Shown in pieces: positions 27,400 through 37,193 of a stretch of 64,000 nucleotides of DNA; within the stretch, counting starts at the first letter, position 1; every line of letters starts with the position of its first letter. The position numbers were made by a program, and so were the translations under genes. The stretch comes from Agrobacterium tumefaciens (lineage in GTDB: Bacteria > Pseudomonadota > Alphaproteobacteria > Rhizobiales > Rhizobiaceae): positions 62,001-126,000 of the forward strand of contig NZ_JXQV01000008.1 in assembly GCF_000834635.1 (NCBI RefSeq), in the 5' to 3' direction. The notes under the pieces are model-generated. The model saw only the letters and a program-made list of their open reading frames with translations, searched no databases and was not told the origin of the DNA.

Positions 27400-27500
27400 A
27401 TGGGTTGCACACCGTCAGGTCAGTCTGGCGGTTCGCCGTGCTGGCATGGCGCCCCCCCCATTTGTCCTTGCGAACAAACGGAGGAAGCAAAGCCTGACAA

Positions 27501-29699
27501 TTATGCACTTCGCCTGTATTGAACAGCCTGACGCTCCATTTGGCCAGCCGATGAGCTCATCCTGCCTTTTGTTCCGAGCTTGAACTGGGAGAGTAGCTCG
27601 CTCAGCGAACCACTTTCCTGCGCCAACGCGGCACCGGCAGCATTCATCTCTTCCACCATCGCAGCGTTTTGTTGCGTGGCCTGGTCCATGTGGTTGACGG
27701 CTGTATTCACTTCGGCAAGACCCAGCGACTGCTCTTGAGCGGCCGTGGCAATAGCATCCATGTGGGCCGTCACGGTCTGGACGAGGTCCTTGATGGCCGA
27801 GAGCCCCTCACCCGTTTCACTAACAAGCTTCACGCCTTCCGAAACGGCTACAGCTGAATTTGAGACAAGCGTCTTGATTTCCTTGGCCGCTTTCGCAGAC
27901 CGCTGCGCCAATTCACGAACTTCCTGAGCCACAACGGCAAAGCCCTTGCCTGCCTCACCTGCTCGGGCAGCTTCAACGCCCGCATTCAGAGCCAACAGGT
28001 TCGTCTGGAAGGCAATCTCATCAATGACACCGATGATCTGACCGATCTGCTGCGACGACGTTTCAATACGTTCCATGGCAGCAACGGCGTTACGCACAAC
28101 CAAGCCTGATTCATCTGCACGAGACCGAGCGTTGCGCACAACATCGCGAGCTTCTGATGTGCGGCTTGTTGTGGCGACCACGTTAGAGGTGATCTCTTCC
28201 AGAGCCGCCGCGGTCTGTTCGAGCGACGCAGCCTGCTGTTCTGTGCGCTTCGCCAAATCGTCGGACGCGTCCGAAATCTCTTTCGAGCCGCCGGCTACCG
28301 TCGTGGCAGAATTATTGACGCTGAGCAGCGCGTCACGAAGCTGGCGAACGGACGCGTTGAAGTCTTCGCGCAGTGTTTCGAACTGAGGCGCCAGCGCTTC
28401 ACGGACCTCACACTGCATATCACCGTCGGCAAGACGACGAAGGCTGGCAGCAAGCGATGCCGTTGCCTGGTTGAGGCGTGCTTCGGCATCGGCTTCTGCC
28501 TGCCGCTGAAGGTTCAAACGTTCACCTTCAGACCGGCGGCGACTATCTTCAGCTTCGGCTTCAAGCGCCTGATTGCGAATTGCGGCATCCCTGAAAATTT
28601 CAACAGAGCGTGCAATGTCCCCAATTTCGTCTTTGCGGTCAGCAAAGGGAATGTGATCCTGTGTGTTGCCAGCGGCAAGATCAGACATGCGAGAACTGAC
28701 GCGGCGGATCGCGCTTGAGAGCCATCGTGCGGTCGCTACGGACAGACTGATCGCAACGATAATGAAGGCTGCGAGGATAGACAGGGACACAAGAAGAGAT
28801 TCATAGGCCTTGTCGAGCTTCGACGTGACCGTTGTCCTAACGTTTTTGGAGGTTGCGAGCAGCAGGTCCTTGACCAGATCGCGACGCTCAACCATCGCCT
28901 TTGTCCAGTTTTCCAGGTCAGCCGGCACTGGAGTGAAGGTGGTGTTCTTCGACATCCCGTCTATGGCCTTTTGGATCATAAGTCCTGGAGGGGACTGCAT
29001 GAAGGCATCGAGACGACCAACAACTTCAGGGGCGACAAATTCCTGGACGCCTTGATTAAAGATGCGAATTTGAGTGGTAGCTGCGTGGACCCGCGCATAC
29101 TCATCAAGCGAAAGGGTTCCATTTTTCGCATACTGTATACCGAGGCGGTTCAACACAAGGTAACCTTCGTTGTATTGCGAAAACGCATTATAGCCGGTCA
29201 CACCATGCAAAAGGTCGCGGTCTTCCATAAGGTTACCGGCCCGGCTTGCCAGACGAATCGAGGCTGAAGACAGCGGCTGCATATATGCCAGACTTGCCAG
29301 TGGTTCGGCAGTTCCCGTGTCTACTTTCGTTCGAAATTCGGCAAGCTTGGCATATCGTTCATCAACGTTACGCTTGATCTGAAGAAGCAGAGGATCCGCA
29401 TATCCTTCTGAGACCACTTCATCATAGCTCTGGACAACTGCGTTGTAGGCGTCATCCGTATTCTTACGCGCCTGGGAGCGCTGCTCGGCAGACGCTGCAC
29501 TTTCTACGGGTAGATTAATCATCAGCCGACCGCCATTGGCAGCGAGACTTTCAAGCACCGAAGCATCCAAGAGCTTCTGGTACGCCCGATATGTATCCAA
29601 TGTGACGATGACCCCCAGCACCACAACGGCTGCTAGCGGCAAACTCGCCAAAAATGTGAGAAGTAATCTGAAAGAAAAGTAAGAGAATATCCGCGCCAT
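27501..29699 (-). CDS. Methyl-accepting chemotaxis protein with a long helical periplasmic (NIT-like) domain
   Basis: A 732-residue chemoreceptor. Helix TM1 is at about 9-32, followed by a roughly 270-residue mostly helical periplasmic region that looks like a nitrate/nitrite-sensing (NIT) domain; TM2 near 305-330, HAMP segments ([16 protein letters not shown] and a second, less clear one) and a signalling hairpin whose tip [21 protein letters not shown] reaches about residues 560-580. No C-terminal CheR-binding pentapeptide is visible. Start ATG 29699 follows GGGGGAA; an earlier in-frame ATG at 29747 would place a hydrophilic leader before TM1. Ligand unknown. Confidence 0.92.
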   Translation of the reverse strand: MARIFSYFSFRLLLTFLASLPLAAVVVLGVIVTLDTYRAYQKLLDASVLESLAANGGRLMINLPVESAASAEQRSQARKNTDDAYNAVVQSYDEVVSEGYADPLLLQIKRNVDERYAKLAEFRTKVDTGTAEPLASLAYMQPLSSASIRLASRAGNLMEDRDLLHGVTGYNAFSQYNEGYLVLNRLGIQYAKNGTLSLDEYARVHAATTQIRIFNQGVQEFVAPEVVGRLDAFMQSPPGLMIQKAIDGMSKNTTFTPVPADLENWTKAMVERRDLVKDLLLATSKNVRTTVTSKLDKAYESLLVSLSILAAFIIVAISLSVATARWLSSAIRRVSSRMSDLAAGNTQDHIPFADRKDEIGDIARSVEIFRDAAIRNQALEAEAEDSRRRSEGERLNLQRQAEADAEARLNQATASLAASLRRLADGDMQCEVREALAPQFETLREDFNASVRQLRDALLSVNNSATTVAGGSKEISDASDDLAKRTEQQAASLEQTAAALEEITSNVVATTSRTSEARDVVRNARSRADESGLVVRNAVAAMERIETSSQQIGQIIGVIDEIAFQTNLLALNAGVEAARAGEAGKGFAVVAQEVRELAQRSAKAAKEIKTLVSNSAVAVSEGVKLVSETGEGLSAIKDLVQTVTAHMDAIATAAQEQSLGLAEVNTAVNHMDQATQQNAAMVEEMNAAGAALAQESGSLSELLSQFKLGTKGRMSSSAGQMERQAVQYRRSA

Positions 29700-30117
29700 T
29701 AAAATTCCCCCGAATAAACGCACGACCGTGCCGGGCTCATCCAGCATAGAAGTAGTTATGAAATAGCATTATATTCTTACTCATTGATTTAAATGCTGTA
29801 TTGGGGGACGCACGCATCTAAATTTACTTCAAAAAAATGACAGACTGGGTTAGCTCCGTCAGACCCATTAAAATTGCAGGGGAAAGGAGTTGGTGTCGAT
29901 GATCGATTACGAGGAACGTGAGTCGCTCATCCGTCTATGCTATTTTTATAATAAAGAACTACCTAAGGTAGCGTTGGCATGAACCCACCGACAGCTTTCT
30001 GAGGGCAGTTCCGCCCTATGTAGGAGTGCGCATACCCTGCCGGAAGCGAGAGGTTGGCGCGAGCAAGCGCCAACCAGAATGCTAAAGTTACTGAAAATAT
30101 GAGATTTGGTGAATTTC
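29700..30117. other. Intergenic region with AT-rich stretch and two hairpins
   Basis: About 420 bases upstream of the chemoreceptor. It contains an AT-rich part (29750-29840), the small frame annotated at 29899-29982, and two hairpins beyond it: AGGGC-agttcc-GCCCT at 30002-30017 and a perfect 9-bp stem GGTTGGCGC-gagcaa-GCGCCAACC at 30052-30075. No T-run follows the hairpins. An unidentified small RNA or leader is possible. Confidence 0.4.
29899..29982 (+). CDS. Possible 27-residue small protein
   Basis: ATG 29899 is preceded by a very good ribosome site (AAAGGAG, 9 bases upstream). The frame encodes 27 residues beginning MIDYEERESLIRLCYFYN and ends at TGA. No family is recognised. It is supported only by the ribosome site and plausible composition and could be a leader peptide or chance. 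Confidence 0.3.
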   Translation: MIDYEERESLIRLCYFYNKELPKVALA

Positions 30118-30600
30118 CTACATCTCGACTTTTGCGTTCTCACCCATGTCGGGACGGGTGTTGCTGACGGCGGCTGCAGCCATTTTAATATAGCTGATGA
30201 CAGTGCCTGGGCTGTCCCAATATTCTGCGAAGGATGGCGTTACTTTCAAAATCCGAATGGATGGATCTTCTGCGCTATCCCACCAGGCCTTTGCGGGCGT
30301 GGCCCACAATTCCTTAATTTTCTCACGGTCATTCTGCACCTCTGCGACGCCGGAGATAGAAACATATTTCTGACCTTTGGAATCGGCAAATGCGAGGCAG
30401 ACATTGGGAGCGCGGGAAATTTCCTCATCCTTGTGGCTTGCAACATCTGTGAGGAAATAGAAAGCGTTCTCAAGCTGTTCGGAATAGGCCGACATGGGGC
30501 GGGCACGCAAATCCGTGCCGGTCTGGGTTGTCAGCATGCAAAACCCGATTTTGTCAGCGAGTTCCCAAACTTTACCGATATCTGTGTCTGAACTGGTCAT
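30118..30600 (-). CDS. Pyridoxamine-5'-phosphate-oxidase-fold protein (general stress protein 26 type)
   Basis: A 160-residue split-barrel flavin-binding-fold protein. The blocks IGFCMLTTQTGTDLRARPMSAY, AFYFLTDVASHKDEEI and PNVCLAFADSKGQKYVSISG are typical of the short stress-related family rather than true PdxH, which is longer. Members bind FMN or F420; the reaction here is unknown. It stands alone between the small-gene region and the LysR gene. Confidence 0.88.
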   Translation of the reverse strand: MTSSDTDIGKVWELADKIGFCMLTTQTGTDLRARPMSAYSEQLENAFYFLTDVASHKDEEISRAPNVCLAFADSKGQKYVSISGVAEVQNDREKIKELWATPAKAWWDSAEDPSIRILKVTPSFAEYWDSPGTVISYIKMAAAAVSNTRPDMGENAKVEM

Positions 30601-30702
30601 ATCTGTCTCCTGTGTGTGTGCAGCAAACGATATGGGCGGGGCAACGTTCCCCGCATTGATGACTTATTCAGTGGACGGCACGTCCATCCTTGCCGTCAGC
30701 AT

Positions 30703-31614
30703 CTAAAGTGCGCCCAAGGCATTTCTGTTGAGCAACTTGGCGGCCCAATCCACGAAGACACGCACCTTGTTGGTCACATGCCGTGTCTGCGGGTAGACAA
30801 TGTAGATGGGCACTGGCTCATGGTTCCACTCAGGCAGAATGCGCACAAGGTTTCCCTTTGCCAGCTCGTCGCGGATGGTAAAGGGTGCAAGCTGACCGAT
30901 GCCCAGACCGGCCAGCACCGCATTCTGATAGGTGCGGCTGTCATTAGCGGCAATGATGTAACGCGGATTGACCTCGACCGAGCGTGTGCCGTTATCGAAT
31001 GCGAAATTCATGATGTGTCCGGTGGTCGCGTTCAGATATCCAACGCTGTAGTGATCACCTTCAAGTTCTTCCGGCTGCAGCGGCACACCGAATTTTTCGA
31101 TGTAGCGCGGCGCGGCGCATGTCACGAAATCCAGATCAGACACCTTACGGGCGATGAGCGACTGGTCGCGCGGCGTTCCCACCCGCAAGGCACAGTCCAC
31201 GTTTTCGGCAATGTAATCCACAAGCCTGTCCCCAACGCCGAGGTCGAGCCGGATGAGAGGATAACGCTCGTGGAAGTCACACAGGTTGGGTATGATGACA
31301 TTATCGGCGAATGCACCTGCCATCTCCACGCGCAACCGGCCCGAGGGCTGAACATTAGCGCTCGAAAGGCTGGCGTCCAGCTCGTCCACTTCGGATATGA
31401 TCTGGATCGCCCGTTCGTAATATAGCGCACCATCGGTCGTCACCATAACCCTGCGCGTGGTTCGGTTAAGGAGGGTGGTTTGCAGATGCGCCTCCAGACC
31501 CTGCACCATGTTCGTGACAGTGGTCTTTGGCATATTCAACGCGGCGGCGGCGCGTGTGAAATTGCCCGTTTCCACCACGCGTGCAAAGACACGCATTGCC
31601 GAAAGCTGATCCAT
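30703..31614 (-). CDS. LysR-family regulator divergent from the MexEF-like operon
   Basis: A 303-residue LysR protein: helix-turn-helix in the first 60 residues (GNFTRAAAALNMPKTTVTNMVQGLEAHL) and a periplasmic-binding-fold effector domain. ATG 31614 follows GGGAGGG; the longer frame to 31776 would overlap the divergent gene and lacks similarity. It belongs to the CrgA-like group by eye. Position next to a MexEF-like pump recalls MexT, the LysR activator of mexEF-oprN, although the sequence subgroup may differ. Confidence 0.92.
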   Translation of the reverse strand: MDQLSAMRVFARVVETGNFTRAAAALNMPKTTVTNMVQGLEAHLQTTLLNRTTRRVMVTTDGALYYERAIQIISEVDELDASLSSANVQPSGRLRVEMAGAFADNVIIPNLCDFHERYPLIRLDLGVGDRLVDYIAENVDCALRVGTPRDQSLIARKVSDLDFVTCAAPRYIEKFGVPLQPEELEGDHYSVGYLNATTGHIMNFAFDNGTRSVEVNPRYIIAANDSRTYQNAVLAGLGIGQLAPFTIRDELAKGNLVRILPEWNHEPVPIYIVYPQTRHVTNKVRVFVDWAAKLLNRNALGAL

Positions 31615-31646
31615 GACGCCCTCCCAATCTTTATTATCCGTATTTT

Positions 31647-31662
31647 TGGAATAGTGTTTCCA
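31647..31662. promoter_or_regulatory. Palindrome in the LysR/pump divergent region
   Basis: TGGAA-tagtgt-TTCCA, 33 bases from the lysR ATG and 97 bases from the hydrolase ATG. A second weaker repeat, CCGA-n9-TCGG, follows near 31687-31704. Both are candidate LysR binding sites. Confidence 0.45.
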
Positions 31663-31758
31663 TTTTTGCGTACTTGCGCATTTTCTTCCGAACAATAATA
31701 TCGGTTTTGGAAGTGACGGCAAGAGCGGTTCTTTCGAACAACCTGCCGAGGGCAAGAG

Positions 31759-32556
31759 ATGAACACGCAGTGGCATACTATGGAAGGCAGCGGCTCAAAG
31801 CAGCCACCTCTTTCCGTGCGTATCTACAGGAGCGAAAGTGAAAACCGCTCTCCGCCGCTGGTGCTTTATCTCGGCGGCGGCTCGTTTCAGGAACAGGGCT
31901 GCCAGCGACTTGAACTTCCGGTCGCGAGAGCATTGGCAGACCAGGGTGCCGTTGTCATCGAGGCCGACTATACCACGCTGTCGGGCAATGAATTTCCGGC
32001 GGTAATCGATTGTGCTTTCGAGGCGCTGGATTGCCTGAGCAGTGCCCGAAAGCAATATGGCGGTGCAAAGTCGCTGTTGTTTGTGGCCGGTGAAGAGGCC
32101 GGAGGCAACGTTGCTGCCGGTCTGGCGCTGAAGGCGCGGGATCGGATGCCGGGAAAGGTCGCAGGGCAGATTTTGCTGTCACCGATGATCGACCCGTTTA
32201 TGGCATCGATCTCTTTTCGCGACGCCGACAAGATTGGCATGCGCCAGCGGTGGGCCGAGGGATGGAGCCGTTATCTGGCAAAGGCATGTGGTTCTGTGCA
32301 CCCTTATGCCGCACCGTGCCAGTGCACGCGGCTCGACCGTGTCGCACCGGCACTCATTTTTACCGCGCAGGATGATCCTCTGCACGATGAGACAGTCAAC
32401 TACGCCAGTCGCCTGATAGCGGCAGGGGTGCCTGTTCGGCAACATGTTTTTCCTTCTGGCGATGGCTGGACGGGACTTTATCGCGGGGAAGGTGGCAAGT
32501 GGCTCTCTGCTGTTTGCACCGAATTTGCGGATTTTATTCAAGACCTTAAGAACTAA
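31759..32556 (+). CDS. Alpha/beta-hydrolase-fold protein lacking the catalytic serine
   Basis: A 265-residue protein of the hormone-sensitive-lipase-like hydrolase group. The oxyanion block is LGGGSF (38-43) in place of HGGGF/W, and the nucleophile elbow reads GEEAGG (111-116) instead of GDSAGG, with Glu113 at the serine position. The acid motif DDPLHDE (about 205-211) is kept, but the usual terminal HGF histidine block is not visible. It is probably catalytically inactive or altered, perhaps a ligand-binding protein. It is the first gene of the pump operon, 52 bases before the adaptor gene. Confidence 0.82.
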   Translation: MNTQWHTMEGSGSKQPPLSVRIYRSESENRSPPLVLYLGGGSFQEQGCQRLELPVARALADQGAVVIEADYTTLSGNEFPAVIDCAFEALDCLSSARKQYGGAKSLLFVAGEEAGGNVAAGLALKARDRMPGKVAGQILLSPMIDPFMASISFRDADKIGMRQRWAEGWSRYLAKACGSVHPYAAPCQCTRLDRVAPALIFTAQDDPLHDETVNYASRLIAAGVPVRQHVFPSGDGWTGLYRGEGGKWLSAVCTEFADFIQDLKN

Positions 32557-32608
32557 CAGTCAGACCCACAATCACTGATCGGCTTCAGACGAAGCCAAGG
32601 AGTATCCC

Positions 32609-33799
32609 ATGACGCTCAAGAACAAGCGCAGTGCCCTTGCGGGTGCCGGCTTAGGCCTTGCCGTGTCCGTAGCAGCGGCCGCATTCCTCTTCAATCTTCC
32701 CATGAAAAACGATGCCATAGCTGCATCCGCACCGGCTGAAACGCCTGCAATTCCCGTGACTGTCTCGGTGGTCGAAAGCCGCGATGTGACGCATTGGCAG
32801 CAATTTTCCGGACGGCTGGAAGCTGTCGAGCGCGTCCAGATCCGCTCTCGTGTCGCCGGCCAGATCCAAGCGGTTCATTTTCGTGAAGGCGCATTGGTAA
32901 AGGCCGGTGATCCCCTGTTCACAATTGATCCTGCACCTTACCAGGCAACAGTTGCCGGTGCGGAAGCGCAGGTTGCCTCCGCCGAAGCCAAAGTCAGCCT
33001 TGCAAGAACCGAACTTGAACGTGGTCGCCGGATGTCTGAGAACCGGACCATCTCACAAAGTGATCTCGACCAGCGGCTGAGCAATGTTGCTGACGCTGAG
33101 GCGCAGGCACGGGCCGCAAAGGCGGCACTGACGACAGCGCAACTGGATCTTGACTATACGCAGCTCCGCGCTCCCGTGTCGGGGCGTGTCGGCAAACTCG
33201 AAATTACCGTTGGCAACCTTGTGGCCGCTGGCTCCACCTCGCCGGCACTCACCACCCTTGTCTCCGTTGATCCAATCTATGCGGGCTTCAACGCCAGCGA
33301 AGAAATGGTCTCGAAGGCCCTGTCGCAATTGCCAGTCTCGGATGGCGCGCTTCAGGCTCTGGAGCAAATTCCAGTCGAAGTGGGCACGCTGGCTGATGAA
33401 GGCACCCCGATCAAGGGCACCCTGCACCTGATCGACAATCAGGTTGACAGCGCAAGCGGCACAATTGGTGTTCGCGCCGTGTTCGCCAATGCGGATGGGC
33501 GCCTGATCCCCGGCCAGTTCGTACGGGTTCGCATGGGTGAGCCAAAGTCCGAAAACCGCATCGTGATCAGCGATCGCGCCATCGGCACGGATCAGGACAA
33601 GAAGTATGTCTTCGTCGTGGATGGCGAGAACAAGGTGAACTACAGACAGATCAAGCCCGGCCCATCTGCGGATGGCATGCGGGTCGTTGAAAGCGGCCTC
33701 GCCGCCGGAGACAAGATCGTCGTCAACGGTTTGCAGCGCATTCGCCCCGGTGCTGTCGTAGCACCACAGACCGAAGAAAAGGTCGCGGCCTCGCAATAA
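32609..33799 (+). CDS. RND efflux adaptor protein, MexE-like
   Basis: A 396-residue membrane-fusion protein with an N-terminal hydrophobic anchor (about 10-32, no lipobox cysteine), lipoyl halves (RVAGQIQAVHFREGALVKAGDPLFTIDP), a short coiled-coil hairpin at about 110-175, and beta-barrel domains with PGQFVRVRMG near 295. It links the RND pump encoded downstream to an outer-membrane channel. AAGGAG precedes the ATG. The 131-base gap to the pump gene shows no terminator. Confidence 0.92.
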   Translation: MTLKNKRSALAGAGLGLAVSVAAAAFLFNLPMKNDAIAASAPAETPAIPVTVSVVESRDVTHWQQFSGRLEAVERVQIRSRVAGQIQAVHFREGALVKAGDPLFTIDPAPYQATVAGAEAQVASAEAKVSLARTELERGRRMSENRTISQSDLDQRLSNVADAEAQARAAKAALTTAQLDLDYTQLRAPVSGRVGKLEITVGNLVAAGSTSPALTTLVSVDPIYAGFNASEEMVSKALSQLPVSDGALQALEQIPVEVGTLADEGTPIKGTLHLIDNQVDSASGTIGVRAVFANADGRLIPGQFVRVRMGEPKSENRIVISDRAIGTDQDKKYVFVVDGENKVNYRQIKPGPSADGMRVVESGLAAGDKIVVNGLQRIRPGAVVAPQTEEKVAASQ

Positions 33800-33930
33800 A
33801 AAATCCGGCGGGCCTGCTCCCAAGGGGTCCGCCGTCCCATTGATCAGAACAGGACACGAAGACCTGCCGGTGACTATCGCCACCGGAGCGGTCCTTCGCG
33901 TCCAGATTTTCACCCGGAGAGGGCTAAATC

Positions 33931-36900
33931 ATGAACATCTCCAGATTTTTCGTAGACCGGCCGGTTTTCGCTGGCGTCCTATCGGTCCTTATCGTCGTGG
34001 CAGGCCTCATCGGCATGCGCGCGCTTCCGATTTCCGAATATCCAGAAGTCGTTCCACCTTCCATCGTGGTTCGCGCCACCTATCCCGGCGCAAACCCGAA
34101 GGTCATTGCTGAAACGGTTGCAACACCGCTGGAAGAACAGATCAACGGCGTCGAGGACATGCTTTACATGTCCAGTCAGGCGACGTCCGATGGCGTCATG
34201 ACACTGACGGTGACGTTCAAGCTCGGAACGGACCCGGACAAGGCGCAGCAACTGGTGCAGAACCGTGTCTCGCAGGCAGAACCACGCTTGCCCGCCGAAG
34301 TCAGAAGTCTTGGCGTTTCTACCGTCAAGAGTTCGCCCGACCTGATGATGGTCGTGCATCTGGTCTCGCCCGGAAATCAATATGACCTCACTTATCTGCG
34401 CAACTATGCCGTCCTCAACATCAAGGACCGTCTGGCGCGCATTGAAGGCGTGGGACAGGTGCAGATTTTCGGCGCTGGCGATTATTCCATGCGCGTCTGG
34501 ATCGATCCGCAAAAGGCGGCGGAGCACAATCTGGCTGCCAGCGATATCAGCAATGCCATTCGCGAACAAAACGTGCAGGCTGCGGCAGGCACCATCGGCG
34601 CGTCGCCAAGCCTCACAGGTGTTGATCTTCAGCTCAACGTCAACGCGCAGGGCCGTCTTTCCACGCCGGAAGAGTTCGGCAACATCATCGTGAAAAGCGG
34701 CGCGAATGGCGAGATCACCCGCCTGCGTGACGTTGCCCGCGTCGAACTCGGCGCTGCGGACTATGCACTGCGCTCACTGCTGGATGGTGAATCTGCGGTG
34801 GCCATTCCTGTCTTTCAGGCTCCAGGCTCCAACGCTATCACTATTTCCGATCAGGTTTCTGCCACCATGCAGGATTTGCAGGCGGCGATGCCTGATGGCG
34901 TGAAATACGAAATCGTCTATGACACGACCCAGTTCGTGCGCGCATCTATCGACAAGGTCATCGATACGCTGCTGGAAGCCATCGCGCTCGTCGTGATCGT
35001 GGTTATCCTGTTCCTCCAGACATGGCGCGCCTCGATCATTCCGTTGATCGCCGTGCCCGTATCCATCATCGGCACATTCGCGGTCATGTATGTCTTTGGC
35101 TTCTCGATCAATGCGCTCAGCCTCTTCGGGCTTGTGCTGGCCATCGGTATCGTCGTGGATGACGCCATCGTGGTTGTGGAAAACGTCGAACGCAACATCG
35201 AAAACGGCCTCTCTCCGCGCGACGCGACCTATCGCGCCATGAAAGAAGTTTCCGGCCCAATCATCGCGATTGCGCTGGTCCTCGTCGCGGTCTTCGTGCC
35301 GCTTGCCTTCATCTCAGGCCTGTCGGGCCAGTTCTATCGTCAGTTCGCGCTGACGATTGCGATTTCCACGGTCATCTCCGCCATCAACTCCTTGACCCTG
35401 TCTCCTGCATTGGCTGCCTTGCTCCTCAAGGATCACCATGCGCCAAAGGATTGGCTGACACGGGGCATGGACAAGGTCTTTGGCGGCTTCTTCCGGGCCT
35501 TCAACCGCGCCTTTGGTGCCGCCTCGAATGGATATGGCAAGAGTGTCGGTGGGTTGTTGAACCGCAAGAGCATCGTCATGGTCGTCTATGTCGTGCTGGC
35601 GGGCGCTACCTATGGCATGTTCAACGCCGTGCCCGGCGGTTTCGTGCCCGCACAGGACAAGCAGTATCTGATCGGCTTTGCGCAATTGCCCGATGCCGCA
35701 AGCCTTGACCGCACCGAAGACGTCATCAAGCGCATGAGCGAGATTGCCATGCAGCAGCCCGGTGTCGAACACGCGATTGCGTTTCCGGGCCTGTCCATCA
35801 ACGGCTTTACCAACAGCTCCAATGCGGGCGTGGTATTCGTCGCATTGAGCCCATTCGAGGAGCGCACGACACCGAAACTTTCTGGCGGGGCCATTGCAAT
35901 GGCGCTCAACCAGAAATTCGGCGCTGTTCAGGATGCCTTCATTGCCATGTTCCCGCCACCACCCGTCAACGGCCTCGGCACCACGGGCGGCTTCAAGATG
36001 CAGATCGAGGACCGTGCGGGCTTCGGATACCAACAGCTTGACGAGGTGACCAAGGCCTTCCTCGCCAAAGCCTACCAAACACCGGAACTGGCAGGTCTGT
36101 TCTCCAGCTTCCAGATCAACGTACCTCAGCTTTACGCTGACCTTGATCGTGCAAAGGCCGAACAGCTCGGCGTTTCCGTGACTGATGTTTTTGAGACGTT
36201 GCAGATCTATCTCGGCTCTCTCTACGTCAATGACTTCAACGCCTTTGGCCGAACCTACAGTGTGCGGGTGCAGGCAGATGCGAAGTTCCGGGCGCAGGCA
36301 GACGATATTGGTCAGTTGAAGGTGCGCTCGTCCAACGGTCAGATGATACCGCTTTCGGCCCTCCTGAGAGTTGACGCCACGACGGGACCTGAACGCACCA
36401 CGCGATACAACGGGTTCCTCGCTGCCGATATCAATGGCGGTCCGGCACCGGGCTTCTCATCGGGCGAGGCGCAGGCTGCCATAGAGCGCATCGCCAACGA
36501 AACGCTGCCAGCCGGCATCGCCTATGAGTGGACCGATTTGACCTATCAGCAAATCCTTGCCGGAAATTCGGGTTTCCTCGTCTTCCCGCTGGCGCTTTTG
36601 CTGGTCTATCTGGTGCTGGCCGCGCAATATGAAAGCCTCACACTACCGCTTGCGATCATCATGATCGTTCCGATGGGTGTGCTGGCGGCCATGACGGGCG
36701 TCTGGCTGACAGGCGGTGACAACAACATTTTCACGCAGATCGGCCTGATCGTCCTTGTCGGTCTCTCGGCAAAGAACGCGATCCTGATCGTGGAGTTTGC
36801 CCGGGAACTGGAGTTTGAAGGCCGAACGCCTGTAGCCGCTGCCATCGAAGCAAGTCGCCTTCGCCTGCGCCCGATCCTGATGACATCACTTGCCTTCATC

Positions 36901-37122
36901 ATGGGCGTTGTACCGCTGGTGATCTCCACCGGTGCCGGTGCGGAAATGCGCTCGGCCATGGGCATCGCGGTGTTCTCAGGCATGATCGGGGTCACGATAT
37001 TCGGCATCTTCATGACGCCAGTCTTCTATGTGCTGGTGCGAAAAATGTCCGGCAACCGGCCGCTCATCCAGCATAAGGAAGAGCCTGCGAATACCGACTA
37101 CAAGATGGAAGAGGCTGTATAA
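33931..37122 (+). CDS. RND multidrug efflux pump, MexF-like
   Basis: A 1063-residue hydrophobe/amphiphile RND permease. The N-terminal block ISEYPEVVPPSIVVRATYPGANP is characteristic of the MexF group; the proton-relay aspartates lie at about 410-411 (IVVDDAIVVVENVERN) and the late motif LSAKNAILIVEFA is intact. Length is normal. MexEF exports chloramphenicol, quinolones and quinolone-signal precursors in Pseudomonas; the substrates here are not known. No outer-membrane channel gene follows; a terminator lies 22 bases after the stop. Confidence 0.95.
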   Translation: MNISRFFVDRPVFAGVLSVLIVVAGLIGMRALPISEYPEVVPPSIVVRATYPGANPKVIAETVATPLEEQINGVEDMLYMSSQATSDGVMTLTVTFKLGTDPDKAQQLVQNRVSQAEPRLPAEVRSLGVSTVKSSPDLMMVVHLVSPGNQYDLTYLRNYAVLNIKDRLARIEGVGQVQIFGAGDYSMRVWIDPQKAAEHNLAASDISNAIREQNVQAAAGTIGASPSLTGVDLQLNVNAQGRLSTPEEFGNIIVKSGANGEITRLRDVARVELGAADYALRSLLDGESAVAIPVFQAPGSNAITISDQVSATMQDLQAAMPDGVKYEIVYDTTQFVRASIDKVIDTLLEAIALVVIVVILFLQTWRASIIPLIAVPVSIIGTFAVMYVFGFSINALSLFGLVLAIGIVVDDAIVVVENVERNIENGLSPRDATYRAMKEVSGPIIAIALVLVAVFVPLAFISGLSGQFYRQFALTIAISTVISAINSLTLSPALAALLLKDHHAPKDWLTRGMDKVFGGFFRAFNRAFGAASNGYGKSVGGLLNRKSIVMVVYVVLAGATYGMFNAVPGGFVPAQDKQYLIGFAQLPDAASLDRTEDVIKRMSEIAMQQPGVEHAIAFPGLSINGFTNSSNAGVVFVALSPFEERTTPKLSGGAIAMALNQKFGAVQDAFIAMFPPPPVNGLGTTGGFKMQIEDRAGFGYQQLDEVTKAFLAKAYQTPELAGLFSSFQINVPQLYADLDRAKAEQLGVSVTDVFETLQIYLGSLYVNDFNAFGRTYSVRVQADAKFRAQADDIGQLKVRSSNGQMIPLSALLRVDATTGPERTTRYNGFLAADINGGPAPGFSSGEAQAAIERIANETLPAGIAYEWTDLTYQQILAGNSGFLVFPLALLLVYLVLAAQYESLTLPLAIIMIVPMGVLAAMTGVWLTGGDNNIFTQIGLIVLVGLSAKNAILIVEFARELEFEGRTPVAAAIEASRLRLRPILMTSLAFIMGVVPLVISTGAGAEMRSAMGIAVFSGMIGVTIFGIFMTPVFYVLVRKMSGNRPLIQHKEEPANTDYKMEEAV

Positions 37123-37143
37123 GCCACATCCAGAGTTCGAACG

Positions 37144-37173
37144 AAAAAGCCGCAGGTTTGCCTGCGGCTTTTT
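37144..37173. terminator. Bidirectional terminator between the MexF-like gene and cutC
   Basis: AAAAAGCCGCAGG-tttg-CCTGCGGCTTTTT, with T-runs on both strands. It ends the pump operon (plus) and the amino-sugar transport operon (minus). Confidence 0.92.
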
Positions 37174-37193
37174 GTTGTTCGGGGATCGCTCGT

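Noticed and set aside
27452..27459. Run of eight C residues as a phase-variation tract
   Set aside because: It lies between genes downstream of a terminator and not in a promoter or start region, so switching is unlikely.
35314..36078. 254-codon minus-strand frame inside the MexF-like gene
   Set aside because: Antisense to a conserved RND permease, without motif or ribosome site.
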